Assembly (NCBI GenBank): GCA_030601545.1
Contig: JAUVTM010000087.1
Location: 1 to 7,940 of the forward strand
Source: Syntrophobacterales bacterium
Lineage (GTDB): Bacteria; Desulfobacterota; Syntrophobacteria; BM002
Direction: 5' to 3'
Length of the DNA stretch: 7,940 bases
Shown here in pieces: positions 1 to 6,839 of the stretch. How positions within the stretch are numbered: position 1 is the first letter of the stretch; each line of letters begins with the position of its first letter. Below the pieces are notes generated by a model, which did not search any database, was not told the origin of the DNA, and saw only the letters and a list, made by a program, of their open reading frames with translations. The translations under genes and the position numbers were made by a program.

Positions 1-114
1 TCTTGCCCTGTCGAATCGCGACTGCTTTTGCTGACTGGCCCTGGTCTACTTCTTGCAATCAATATACCCCGCTCAACTAACATTTTTCAGCCAAACAGGA
101 TAGTACGCGGATGA
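1..114 (+). other. Possible 3' tail of an upstream gene (unidentified)
   Basis: One forward frame is open from base 1 to a TGA at 112-114, which overlaps the ATG of the response regulator in an ATGA arrangement typical of translational coupling. The 37 residues (ending PNRIVRG) match no family I recognise. A second frame is open to a TAA at 78-80, and the minus strand is also open from an ATG near 82 to the edge, so the coding status is uncertain. I see no convincing promoter; TTGCAA (54-59) and TAACAT (78-83) with an 18-nt gap is a weak match only. Confidence 0.2.
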
Positions 115-1265
115 CTGCACCCGAACGCAACCCCATTCGGATTCTCGCTGTAGATGATGAGCTTTCTATTCTGACGCTATACCAGGAGACCCTCCGGGCC
201 GAATCCAATTCCCACCATTTGGATTTGAGCATGTGTAGTCAAGCTGAAGAAGCGCTTGATGCTGTTCGAAAGGCAGTGGAGGAGGGAAATCCATTCGCCG
301 TTGCTTTCCTCGATGTGAGAATGCCTCCAGGCCCTGATGGAGTGTGGCTGGCAGAACAAATCCGGGCTCTGGATCCTTACACTGAGATAGTGATGGTGAC
401 AGGCTATTCAGATACGAAGCCCGACGAGATTGCCTCGCGCGTTCCCCCAACCGACAAACTGCTTTATCTGCAAAAACCTTTTCATAATCTGGAGATCCAA
501 CACTTTGCTGCCTCTTTGAGTACGAAGTGGCTTGGGGAGAAAGAACTCAGAAGAATTCATTACGACCTGGAACGTCGCATTGAAAAACGCACCCTCGAAC
601 TGAGTAAACTCAACGATCAGTTGAAACAAGACATATTCAGGCGTGAAAGTGCCGAAGCAGAAGTTCAGTCTACCCTGGAAAAATTGAGAAGCGCCATGGG
701 CGGAATCGTCCAGGCCATGGCCTTGACAGTGGAAAGAAGAGATCCTTACACCGCCGGCCACCAGCGGCGTGTGTCTGATCTGGCTCGAGGCGTGGCAGCA
801 GAGATGGCACTGTCAGGCCACCAAATTGATGGAATCCGTATGGCCGGCTTGATTCACGACCTAGGAAAGATCTGTGTGCCGGCTGAAATCCTCAGTAAAC
901 CTGGACAGTTGTCTGAAATCGAGCATACTCTAATCAAGGATCATCCCCAGGTGGGATATGAAATCTTGAAGGAGATAGAATTTCCTTGGCCAGTTGCCCA
1001 GATTGTCCTGCAACATCATGAAAGAATTGATGGCTCTGGATACCCCGCAGGTTTGTACGGTGAAGCCATCCTCGTCGAGGCGAGGACTCTAGCTGTCGCG
1101 GACGTAGTAGAGGCCATGGCCTCGCATCGACCGTACCGGCCAACCCTGGGCCGCGACATGGCCTTAGAGGAAATCTCTAAGAACAGGGGAGTGCTATACG
1201 ATCCAGATGTGGTAGATGCCTGTATGAAGCTTCTGAAAGAGAAAGATTTTCAATTTAGGCAATAG
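111..1265 (+). CDS. Response regulator with HD-GYP output domain (predicted cyclic-di-GMP phosphodiesterase)
   Basis: The 384-residue protein has three parts. Residues 9-130 are a CheY-like receiver: acidic pair D15/D16, phospho-acceptor D68 in FLDVRMP, T97 in MVTGYSD, and K122 in the QKPF motif. Residues 140-195 are a charged, heptad-rich stretch that should form a coiled coil. Residues 200-384 are an HD-GYP phosphohydrolase domain with all signature elements: ERRDPYTAGHQRRV (H216), HDLGK (248-252), H277, HHERIDGSGYP (301-311) and D330. This is the RpfG architecture, in which phosphorylation by a sensor kinase controls hydrolysis of cyclic di-GMP in the cytoplasm. No partner kinase is visible, although it could lie upstream. 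AGGA at 97-100 is a distant ribosome binding site (10 nt). Domain assignment is secure; nucleotide specificity follows from the family and is not proven here. Confidence 0.93.
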   Translation: MTAPERNPIRILAVDDELSILTLYQETLRAESNSHHLDLSMCSQAEEALDAVRKAVEEGNPFAVAFLDVRMPPGPDGVWLAEQIRALDPYTEIVMVTGYSDTKPDEIASRVPPTDKLLYLQKPFHNLEIQHFAASLSTKWLGEKELRRIHYDLERRIEKRTLELSKLNDQLKQDIFRRESAEAEVQSTLEKLRSAMGGIVQAMALTVERRDPYTAGHQRRVSDLARGVAAEMALSGHQIDGIRMAGLIHDLGKICVPAEILSKPGQLSEIEHTLIKDHPQVGYEILKEIEFPWPVAQIVLQHHERIDGSGYPAGLYGEAILVEARTLAVADVVEAMASHRPYRPTLGRDMALEEISKNRGVLYDPDVVDACMKLLKEKDFQFRQ

Positions 1266-1287
1266 CTGCTCGCGAAGAGCGCTATAC

Positions 1288-1315
1288 CATTTCACATTTC
1301 TCATTTCACATTTCA
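1288..1315 (+). repeat. Tandem heptamer array, four units of CATTTCA
   Basis: Four adjacent 7-nt units read CATTTCA, CATTTCT, CATTTCA, CATTTCA with no spacers. The array sits 22 nt past the response-regulator stop and just before the operator region of the XRE-cupin gene. The same 7-nt periodicity, with different unit sequences, recurs at 7283-7352 and 7384-7586. Confidence 0.85.
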
Positions 1316-1327
1316 CTTAGGACTTCC

Positions 1328-1366
1328 TGTTTTACTGAAACAAACACTTTTTGTTTTAAGCAAACC
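1328..1366 (+). promoter_or_regulatory. Probable double operator (TGTTT-N5-AAACA) upstream of the XRE-cupin gene
   Basis: Two copies of the same dyad lie 24 bp apart centre to centre: TGTTTTACTGAAACA (1328-1342, perfect 5-bp arms) and TGTTTTAAGCAAACC (1352-1366, one arm mismatch). Between them AAACAAA (1338-1344) and TTTGTTT (1350-1356) form a further perfect 7-bp dyad, also with a 5-nt gap. Regularly spaced half-sites directly ahead of an XRE-family gene are typical of autoregulation. A possible -10 element is TAGAAT at 1377-1382, but no good -35 is present. I found no copy of this dyad upstream of the oxidoreductase genes. Confidence 0.6.
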
Positions 1367-1437
1367 GGAGTTGGTGTAGAATGAAAACAGTACAGTACAT
1401 CTCTGGGTTATAACCTCTTGAATTGTGAGGAGAGAAG

Positions 1438-2040
1438 ATGAGGAGGTCTCGAGATGACGTTCGTCTGGATGTGAAGGCTCTCAAGCTTGGCAGCAAGATA
1501 CGTGAACTGAGACTGAAGAAAAATTACACTCTTCAGGATGTGGCTGCCAAAACCGGCTTGTCTAAGCCGTTTCTCTCGCAAATTGAAAATGACCACGTGG
1601 TTCCACCCGTGGCTACCCTGCTCAAGCTGGCCAGGGCCTTCAATGTTAGCTTAGCCCACTTCTTTCAGGACGAGGTGGGGAGCGACAAAATTGCCATCAC
1701 ACGACACAATGAACGGCTTCGAGTCGAAAAGCGGCCTCACCACCGCAAGGGTGAGGTCAATTATGTGTATGAGGCCCTGGAAGCCAAAAAGACCAACAAG
1801 CAGATGGAACCCTTCTTGGTGGAATTTCCTGTTCAGGATACCAGCGAGATGGTCTTCATGAACCACGACGGAGAGGAATTCCTGCATGTTCTTGAGGGCA
1901 CGCTCGAGTTTCGTAGCGTGGATCGGGTGGAGGTGCTTGAGTCCGGAGACAGCATTTATTTTGAATCAGACCTTAGTCACAGCTTTCGTTGCCTGGGGGA
2001 AAAAGCAGCGAGAGCCATTGTGGTGGTCTGGAGCGGTTAA
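1438..2040 (+). CDS. XRE-family transcriptional regulator with C-terminal cupin domain
   Basis: The 200-residue protein has an XRE/Cro-type helix-turn-helix at about residues 17-76 (IRELRLKKNYTLQDVAAKTG, then LSKPFLSQIEN, VPPVATLLKLARAFNVS) and a cupin barrel at about 130-199 (HDGEEFLHVLEGTLEF, then LESGDSIYFESDLSHSF). This is the usual layout and length of the PuuR-like XRE-cupin regulators, in which the cupin senses a small molecule and alters DNA binding. The ligand is unknown. GAGGAG (1427-1432), 5 nt before the ATG, supports this start. Two dyads just upstream (1328-1366) suggest it controls its own expression. The oxidoreductase cluster begins 162 nt downstream in the same direction, making it the obvious candidate target, but this is inference from position. 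Confidence 0.92.
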   Translation: MRRSRDDVRLDVKALKLGSKIRELRLKKNYTLQDVAAKTGLSKPFLSQIENDHVVPPVATLLKLARAFNVSLAHFFQDEVGSDKIAITRHNERLRVEKRPHHRKGEVNYVYEALEAKKTNKQMEPFLVEFPVQDTSEMVFMNHDGEEFLHVLEGTLEFRSVDRVEVLESGDSIYFESDLSHSFRCLGEKAARAIVVVWSG

Positions 2041-2155
2041 TCATTGTCGTTATGTCCCTCATTATTCGTCATGTGTTGTTGGGTATGCGTCTTGCATTTA
2101 ACCCAGCTCGAACTCAACACTCATTTGGAGCCGTTTGCTCTCTGCTGTTAGTCGA

Positions 2156-2172
2156 GTGGCCTGCTCGGCCAC
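2156..2172 (+). promoter_or_regulatory. GC-rich stem-loop in the leader of the oxidoreductase gamma gene
   Basis: GTGGCC (2156-2161) and GGCCAC (2167-2172) form a perfect 6-bp stem with a 5-nt TGCTC loop. It ends 30 nt before the preferred start codon and 14-20 nt before the likely ribosome binding site. No T-run follows, so it is not an evident terminator. It may be a leader structure or an operator dyad; the function is unknown. The rest of 2041-2155 shows no convincing promoter. Confidence 0.4.
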
Positions 2173-2202
2173 ATGAACTCCAGTCAAAAGGGCGAGGCAA
2201 GC

Positions 2203-2769
2203 ATGGTGGAAATACGCTTCCATGGGCGCGGTGGGCAAGGCACGGTCATGGCCACCATTCTGCTGGCAAAGGCCTTTTTCCGGGACGGCTACCAGGTGCA
2301 GAGTTTTCCCCTCTTTGGGGTTGAACGTCGAGGAGCTCCTGTTGAGGCCTACCTAAGACTCGACCAAACCGAAATCCTTATAAGAACCAACGTATACACC
2401 CCCGATCATGTGGTTGTCTTAGATCAAACCCTCTTGGAATCCATTGATGTCACAGTAGGTCTGAAAAAGAGTGGTTGGATCTTAATCAACAGGCCATCTC
2501 CTCCGGCCAACCTGGACTCATTTTCCGATTACAGACTCGCCGTCGTTGACGCCACTCATATCGCCTTGAAAAATCGCTTGGGAACTCGCACACAGCCCAT
2601 TGTCAACACGGCAGTGATGGGAAGTCTTGCTCGCGTCTTGGGCATACCCAGCATGGGCGCTATCTCGGAGGCCATACGGGAGGAGATCCCTCGTCAGCCA
2701 AAGGCTAACATAAAGGCTGCTGAGACAGCATACAAGGAGGTGCAGATGTTGGAAGTAGTGGAGAGGTAA
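2203..2769 (+). CDS. 2-oxoacid:acceptor oxidoreductase, gamma subunit
   Basis: The 188-residue product is the gamma (PorC-type) subunit of a multi-subunit thiamine-diphosphate oxidoreductase. It shows the N-terminal GRGGQGTVMA motif, the conserved FGVERRGAPVEAYLR segment, and the late NTAVMGSLARVLGI helix seen in this family, at the normal family length. In characterised enzymes this subunit corresponds to the domain of homodimeric pyruvate:ferredoxin oxidoreductase that packs against the catalytic core. An in-frame ATG at 2173 would add ten residues but has no ribosome binding site. The ATG at 2203 follows GGGCGAGG (2189-2196) and places GRGGQG at residues 8-13, as in relatives. The gene is separated from the flavoprotein gene by 98 nt, a looser link than among the following three genes. 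Substrate specificity cannot be read from this subunit. Confidence 0.92.
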   Translation: MVEIRFHGRGGQGTVMATILLAKAFFRDGYQVQSFPLFGVERRGAPVEAYLRLDQTEILIRTNVYTPDHVVVLDQTLLESIDVTVGLKKSGWILINRPSPPANLDSFSDYRLAVVDATHIALKNRLGTRTQPIVNTAVMGSLARVLGIPSMGAISEAIREEIPRQPKANIKAAETAYKEVQMLEVVER

Positions 2770-2867
2770 AACTATCGACTCCGTAGGTTCAAGCTTAGGG
2801 TGGTTTGTAAATTCGAAATTTTAAAGATTTTGCCCTAAAGAATAGAGCGAAGCGAGGATAGAAAAGG
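2770..2867 (+). other. Gap between gamma and flavoprotein genes
   Basis: This 98-nt AT-rich spacer holds TTAGGG (2795-2800) and CCCTAA (2833-2838), an inverted pair 32 nt apart, and a small dyad AAATT-CGA-AATTT (2809-2821). GAGGA at 2854-2858 is a ribosome binding site 9 nt before the next ATG. No clear promoter or terminator is visible, so gamma is probably co-transcribed with the genes that follow. Confidence 0.35.
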
Positions 2868-4637
2868 ATGGCTACACAACAACCGCTTACTAATCCCTCT
2901 CCTCTTCTCATTCCCTGTTCCTACCTCACCACTGAAGGAAACAAGACGGGATCCTGGCGGTTTCTTCGACCTAAGTACGAGGAAAAAACCTCTCCCTGTA
3001 GTGCTGCCTGCCCTGCCGGTGAGGACATCGGGCGGGTTGAAATGCTAACGGCACAGGGATCCTTCAAGGAGGCCTGGGAGACTATATTGCTGGAAAACCC
3101 TTTCCCCGGCGTATGCGGGCGTGTCTGCTACCACCCCTGTGAACAGCAGTGTAATCGAAGGGAATTTGATGAGCCTGTTGCGATCCATATCCTGGAGCGC
3201 TTTCTTGCAGATACCGCCAGTCGCTACGAACTAAAACCTTCGCTGCAAAAGCTGGAGTCAAAGAGACAGAAAATCGCTGTAGTAGGTTCAGGCCCCAGTG
3301 GTCTTGCAGCCGGTTATTTTCTCACTCTCCTGGGGTATCAGGCTGATGTCTTCGAAGCGCTGCCCGAGCCAGGTGGTGTGCTCCGGTGGGGTATCCCGCT
3401 ATATCGACTGCCTCTCTCCATCCTGAATCAAGAGATTGCTCAAATCCGTGAACTCGGAGTCCAGATTCACTGTGGCAAATCCATCTCTCAGGAGTTGTTG
3501 CGAGGTGGAAAGTCAGAGTATGACGCCATTTTCCTCGGATGTGGGCATTCCCGCAGCCTTCCCCTCAAGATTCCTGGCGAAGATCTGGATGGGGTGAAAA
3601 ATGGTCTTCAATTTTTGACTAAGATCCGCCGGGGTGAGGTTGCAGACCTGGAGGGCACCGCGGCAGTTATTGGTGGTGGTAATACGGCCGTTGATACAGC
3701 CCGTTCTGCGGCTCGGTTAGGTGCCAAAGTTATTCTTATTTATCGCCGCCGTCGCCAGGACATGCCCGCCTTCGCTGAGGAGGTGGAAATGGCGCTGGAA
3801 GAAGGAGTGGAACTTTGGGAACTGCAAGCCCCCGTGAAAATTGCAGCGCAGGACGGGGACTTTGTCGTGACCCTGCGGCACATGCAAGTAGTTGAGAAAA
3901 ATCGCCAGAAGAGGGCCCGCATCAAACCAGATTCGAACAAGAAAAAGGAGATTCGTGTCCAGCATCTGTTCAAAGCGATAGGTGGTGAGGCTAGTGAGCC
4001 CTGGTACGACCCCCCCAAGAAAAAAAGAGGTATGCTGCGGTTGAGCGATTGCGTCCTCCTCCACAAAAGCCGGGAACCCACCCTGGTCTACGGAGGCGAC
4101 CTGGTGGCTGACATCAAGAGTGTGGCACATGCTGTCGCCTCTGGAAAACAAGCTGCCATTGCCTTAGATATCCTCTTTAATGAAGGGCTAGACGCGGTCC
4201 GGCCCAAGCTTCAGACTTGTCTGGTGGGTGACGGCCCATCAATATCATTGGAGACTTATATGAGTGGCCCGCGATCTCTACGCAACCACAGGGTCGTCCG
4301 CTACCATGACCTCAATACTGACTATTTCCAGTTCGCGCCCATGATTACCCAGCCCCGCCTCTTGCGTGAGGAACGGTTCCAGTCTTTTGCAGAAATAAAT
4401 CTTAAAATTGGTGCCAGCCTGGCCATCCGAGAAGCCGAACGCTGCTTCAACTGCGGTCTGTGCAACCAGTGCGACAACTGTCAACTTTTCTGTCCGGAGA
4501 TCGCGGTAACTCGCGATAACAACCCCCGTGGTCGTCATATCAATTATGACTACTGTAAGGGCTGCGGACTCTGCGTGGTGGAATGCCCCCGTAATGCCAT
4601 GATTTTGGAGGAGGAACTCCTATGCGACAGGTCTTAG
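2868..4637 (+). CDS. GltD-like FAD/NAD(P)-binding subunit fused to a two-cluster ferredoxin (delta) domain of a 2-oxoacid oxidoreductase
   Basis: The 589-residue protein joins two modules. Residues 40-455 resemble the glutamate synthase small chain (GltD) and the NfnB family: N-terminal iron-sulfur cysteines C44, C48, C83, C87, C91, C95; FAD motif GSGPSG at 140-145; NAD(P) motif GGGNTA at 269-274 followed by an arginine patch (293-296); and a second flavin motif GGD at 409-411. Residues 520-589 are a PorD-like ferredoxin with C526, C529, C532, C535, C538, C542 and a second cluster C563, C566, C569, C573. Most oxidoreductases of this class have only a small separate ferredoxin subunit. Here the fusion should carry electrons from the beta subunit through iron-sulfur centres and FAD to NAD(P)+. 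Phenylglyoxylate:NAD+ oxidoreductase of Aromatoleum uses similar parts as separate subunits. The 3' end overlaps the alpha gene by 16 nt. NAD versus NADP preference is undecided. Confidence 0.88.
   Translation: MATQQPLTNPSPLLIPCSYLTTEGNKTGSWRFLRPKYEEKTSPCSAACPAGEDIGRVEMLTAQGSFKEAWETILLENPFPGVCGRVCYHPCEQQCNRREFDEPVAIHILERFLADTASRYELKPSLQKLESKRQKIAVVGSGPSGLAAGYFLTLLGYQADVFEALPEPGGVLRWGIPLYRLPLSILNQEIAQIRELGVQIHCGKSISQELLRGGKSEYDAIFLGCGHSRSLPLKIPGEDLDGVKNGLQFLTKIRRGEVADLEGTAAVIGGGNTAVDTARSAARLGAKVILIYRRRRQDMPAFAEEVEMALEEGVELWELQAPVKIAAQDGDFVVTLRHMQVVEKNRQKRARIKPDSNKKKEIRVQHLFKAIGGEASEPWYDPPKKKRGMLRLSDCVLLHKSREPTLVYGGDLVADIKSVAHAVASGKQAAIALDILFNEGLDAVRPKLQTCLVGDGPSISLETYMSGPRSLRNHRVVRYHDLNTDYFQFAPMITQPRLLREERFQSFAEINLKIGASLAIREAERCFNCGLCNQCDNCQLFCPEIAVTRDNNPRGRHINYDYCKGCGLCVVECPRNAMILEEELLCDRS
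4607..4620 (+). promoter_or_regulatory. Strong internal ribosome binding site of the alpha gene, partly self-complementary
   Basis: GGAGGAGG (4607-4614) lies 7 nt before the alpha ATG and inside the end of the flavoprotein gene. It is followed at once by CTCC (4617-4620), which can pair with GGAG (4610-4613) over a GAA loop. This would hide part of the site unless ribosomes finishing the upstream gene open it, consistent with translational coupling. The stem is only 4 bp, so its effect is speculative. Confidence 0.5.
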
Positions 4638-5800
4638 AGGGAAGCCATGCTGTTTCGGAAGCGGTACGCTTGGCCAGGGCTCAGGTGATCTCCGCTTACC
4701 CTATAACCCCTCAGACTCACATAGTCGAGCAATTGTCAGAGTACTGTGCCAACGGCACCCTGGATGCCCGATTTCTGAGAGTAGAGAGTGAACATTCAGC
4801 CTTGGCTGCCCTGATTGGTGCCGCCAGCAGCGGGGTAAGGACATTTACCGCCACCTCTTCCCAAGGACTCGCCTTGATGCACGAGCTCCTGCACTGGGCC
4901 TCGGGAGCCAGACTTCCTATTGTCATGGCGGAAGTGAATCGGGCCATGGCTCCTGGCTGGAACATCTGGGCCGATCAGACTGACAGTCTGGCTCAGCGTG
5001 ACACAGGTTGGATTCAGCTTTACTGCGAAAACGGTCAAGAGGTATTGGACACCACCATCCAGGCCTTCAGGTTGGCGGAATGGGTAAATTTACCGGTCAT
5101 GGTGAACCTGGACGCATTTTTTCTCTCCCACACGTATGAGCCAGTGGATGTCCCGGACCAGAAATCCGTGGACAGGTTCTTGCCGCCCTATAAACCCAGG
5201 TTTCAGCTGGATCTGGCAAACCCCTGTGCATTTAACCAATTGGCCCCTCCCAATATTTACATGGAAATGCGCCATAACATTCAAATGGCCATGGATGAGG
5301 CCTTAACCTTTCTTGAGCAGATGGAAGAGGAGTTCGAAAGTATCTTGGGTCGGCGTCACGGAGCGGTGGAAGCGATCCAATGCGATGATGCAGAGATCAT
5401 TTTGATTACTTCCGGGACAGTGACCAGTACAAGCCGACAGGTTGTTGCAGAGCTTCGGGAGAAAGGTGAAAAAGTTGGACTTCTCAAGATCAAGCTCTTT
5501 CGTCCCTTTCCTGTGAATATGCTCCGGGAACGCACTGCATCCGCCAGCAAAGTTGCCGTCATTGACCGTAATTTTTCCTTCGGCGCCAGCGGCATTTTTG
5601 CCCAGGAAGTGAAGGCAGCCTTGTGCAATTTCCCCGGACACCCCCCAGTCTATAGTTATATTGCCGGGCTGGGTGGCCGGGATATCACCATGGAGGTTAT
5701 CGAGAACATCTATTGGCTCACCAAAAAAAGTACGGCTCCCGAAAATGAGAGCTCGTGGGTGGGACTTCGCGAGGTGGATCATGCAGTTGGACAATCTTAA
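4622..5800 (+). CDS. 2-oxoacid:acceptor oxidoreductase, alpha subunit (PorA-like)
   Basis: The 392-residue product has the usual length of a PorA-type alpha subunit. Residues 1-170 hold the pyrimidine-binding core: YPITPQT (26-32), VESEHSALAALIGAASSG, TATSSQGLALMHE and RDTGWIQLY. The C-terminal part (about 255-365) is the transketolase C-terminal-like domain with LITSGTVTSTSRQVV, LLKIKLFRPFP and DRNFSFG. With the beta subunit it binds thiamine diphosphate and CoA, and it oxidatively decarboxylates a 2-oxoacid to an acyl-CoA in the cytoplasm. The active-site loop reads MAPGWNIWADQTDSLAQRD, whereas pyruvate enzymes, as I recall them, commonly read NIW(N/G)DHSD; the substrate may therefore not be pyruvate. 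The gene starts inside the flavoprotein gene (16-nt overlap) and ends inside the beta gene (20-nt overlap). Family is secure; substrate is open. Confidence 0.92.
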   Translation: MRQVLEGSHAVSEAVRLARAQVISAYPITPQTHIVEQLSEYCANGTLDARFLRVESEHSALAALIGAASSGVRTFTATSSQGLALMHELLHWASGARLPIVMAEVNRAMAPGWNIWADQTDSLAQRDTGWIQLYCENGQEVLDTTIQAFRLAEWVNLPVMVNLDAFFLSHTYEPVDVPDQKSVDRFLPPYKPRFQLDLANPCAFNQLAPPNIYMEMRHNIQMAMDEALTFLEQMEEEFESILGRRHGAVEAIQCDDAEIILITSGTVTSTSRQVVAELREKGEKVGLLKIKLFRPFPVNMLRERTASASKVAVIDRNFSFGASGIFAQEVKAALCNFPGHPPVYSYIAGLGGRDITMEVIENIYWLTKKSTAPENESSWVGLREVDHAVGQS

Positions 5801-6671
5801 TCCTGAACACATGTGTTCAGGACATGTCGGCTGCCCCGGCTGCGGTGCTGCTATTGCCATGCGGTTTGTTCTCAAAGCCCTGGGCGATAAGACGATGATG
5901 GTCATACCAGCCTGCTGCTGGTCCATTATTGCCGGATCCTATCCCCAGTCGGCTTTGAAAATACCAGTGCTTCATACGGCCTTTGAAACCGGAGGTGCTG
6001 CGGCCAGCGGCGTCAGGGCGGCCCAGGATATAAAAGGAGATACTGAAACCACGGTGGTGACCTGGGCCGGAGACGGAGGCACCTTCGACATTGGTTTCCA
6101 AGCCTTGAGTGGAGCGGTGGAACGCAACGAGAACTTCATCTACTTCTGTTATGACAACGAAGCCTATATGAACACCGGGGTGCAACGGAGTTCCTCCACC
6201 CCGTATGGTGCTTGGACTACCACCACCCCCGGCCAGCACTGGAAAAAATTGCGCAAGAAGAACATTGTCGAAGTCCTGGTTGCTCACCGTATTCCATACG
6301 CCGCTACTGCCAGTATCGCTTTCCCGGAAGATTTGATGGCTAAGGTTGAGAAAGCAAAGTCTATGACTGGATCAAGATTTATCCATATCTTTTCAAGCTG
6401 CCCCACCGGTTGGGGTATGCCTTCAGAAATGTCCATCAAGATTGCGCGGATGGCTGTGCAGACTACCATCTTTCCCCTCTACGAGGTTGAAGACGGTCTC
6501 CGGTACACCATCAATTACACCCCAAAGGGTTATCTGGTGAACGAGTACTTCCGGCTCCAAGGACGATTCAAACACCTGACCGAGGAAGATCTTGACTCTA
6601 TTCAGGAGATGGTTGACGAAGACTGGAACCTGCTGCTCCGTAAAGCAGGAATTTCGCTGGAAACCAGCTGA
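5781..6671 (+). CDS. 2-oxoacid:acceptor oxidoreductase, beta subunit (PorB-like, thiamine diphosphate-binding)
   Basis: The 296-residue subunit carries the thiamine diphosphate motif: GDGG at 97-100 and the CYDNEAYMNTG segment at about 123-133. Likely ligands of its [4Fe-4S] cluster are C18 and C21 (CPGCG), C46 and C207 (SSCPTGW); C12 and C45 are extra cysteines. HTAFETGGAAASG is the conserved region following the third cysteine. The ATG at 5781 is chosen because GAGG (5771-5774) lies 6 nt before it and the protein then starts right before the CPGCG motif. The open frame extends upstream to an ATG at 5661, but that would overlap alpha by 140 nt and add residues foreign to the family. It is the last gene of the overlapping set. 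The ACCWSIIAGSYP segment departs from the ATGC-type segment I expect in pyruvate enzymes. Confidence 0.92.
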   Translation: MQLDNLNPEHMCSGHVGCPGCGAAIAMRFVLKALGDKTMMVIPACCWSIIAGSYPQSALKIPVLHTAFETGGAAASGVRAAQDIKGDTETTVVTWAGDGGTFDIGFQALSGAVERNENFIYFCYDNEAYMNTGVQRSSSTPYGAWTTTTPGQHWKKLRKKNIVEVLVAHRIPYAATASIAFPEDLMAKVEKAKSMTGSRFIHIFSSCPTGWGMPSEMSIKIARMAVQTTIFPLYEVEDGLRYTINYTPKGYLVNEYFRLQGRFKHLTEEDLDSIQEMVDEDWNLLLRKAGISLETS

Positions 6672-6693
6672 GCGGTTACGAGTCCTTTTTTTT
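6656..6693 (+). terminator. Weak candidate terminator at the end of the oxidoreductase cluster
   Basis: GCTGG-AAA-CCAGC (6656-6668) forms a 5-bp stem overlapping the last codons of beta, and a run of eight T lies at 6686-6693. The 17-nt gap between stem and T-run is too long for a textbook intrinsic terminator, so this is doubtful. Confidence 0.25.
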
Positions 6694-6758
6694 GTGCCCT
6701 AGGCTTACAGTTGCGAAAGTAAGTTGCTCACAATAAAGAATTAAGTTAGCATTGTTGT

Positions 6759-6790
6759 TAGCCTGGATATTTCATGAAATATCCGGGCTG
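6759..6790 (+). repeat. Long intergenic palindrome
   Basis: The core GGATATTTCATGAAATATCC (6765-6784) is a perfect 20-bp palindrome. It is extended by GCCT (6761-6764) against GGGC (6785-6788), with one T-G wobble, and by A6760-T6789 and a T-G wobble outside. The hairpin lies between the oxidoreductase cluster and the YidD gene with no T-run after it. The 12-nt core ATATTTCATGAA recurs at 7677-7688, which suggests a dispersed family of intergenic elements rather than a single regulatory site. It might still end transcription or stabilise the oxidoreductase mRNA. Confidence 0.75.
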
Positions 6791-6839
6791 GATGTTCAGT
6801 ATCAGGTATTTAGTGTCTGCCTCTGGTTTGGAGAATTGG

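Noticed and set aside
1268..1280. Terminator after the response regulator gene
   Set aside because: GCTC-GCGAA-GAGC is only a 4-bp stem and no T-run follows.
2173..2202. Upstream ATG (2173) as the start of the gamma subunit
   Set aside because: It directly follows a stem-loop, has no ribosome binding site, and adds ten residues ahead of the normal N-terminus of the family.
1886..2324. Two forward open frames (1886-2101 and 1989-2324) around the XRE-cupin/gamma junction
   Set aside because: They overlap the ends of two well-supported genes in other frames, lack ribosome binding sites and resemble no family.
4010..4027. Run of seven C followed by seven A in the flavoprotein gene, as a programmed frameshift or sequencing error
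   Set aside because: The frame continues intact through a recognisable GltD-family segment on both sides and the A-run is not positioned as a canonical slippery heptamer in the reading frame.
5303..5926. 207-codon minus-strand open frame under alpha and beta
   Set aside because: It is the antisense of two strongly conserved genes and its translation resembles no family; the same holds for the minus-strand frames at 3717-4151 and 5817-6287.
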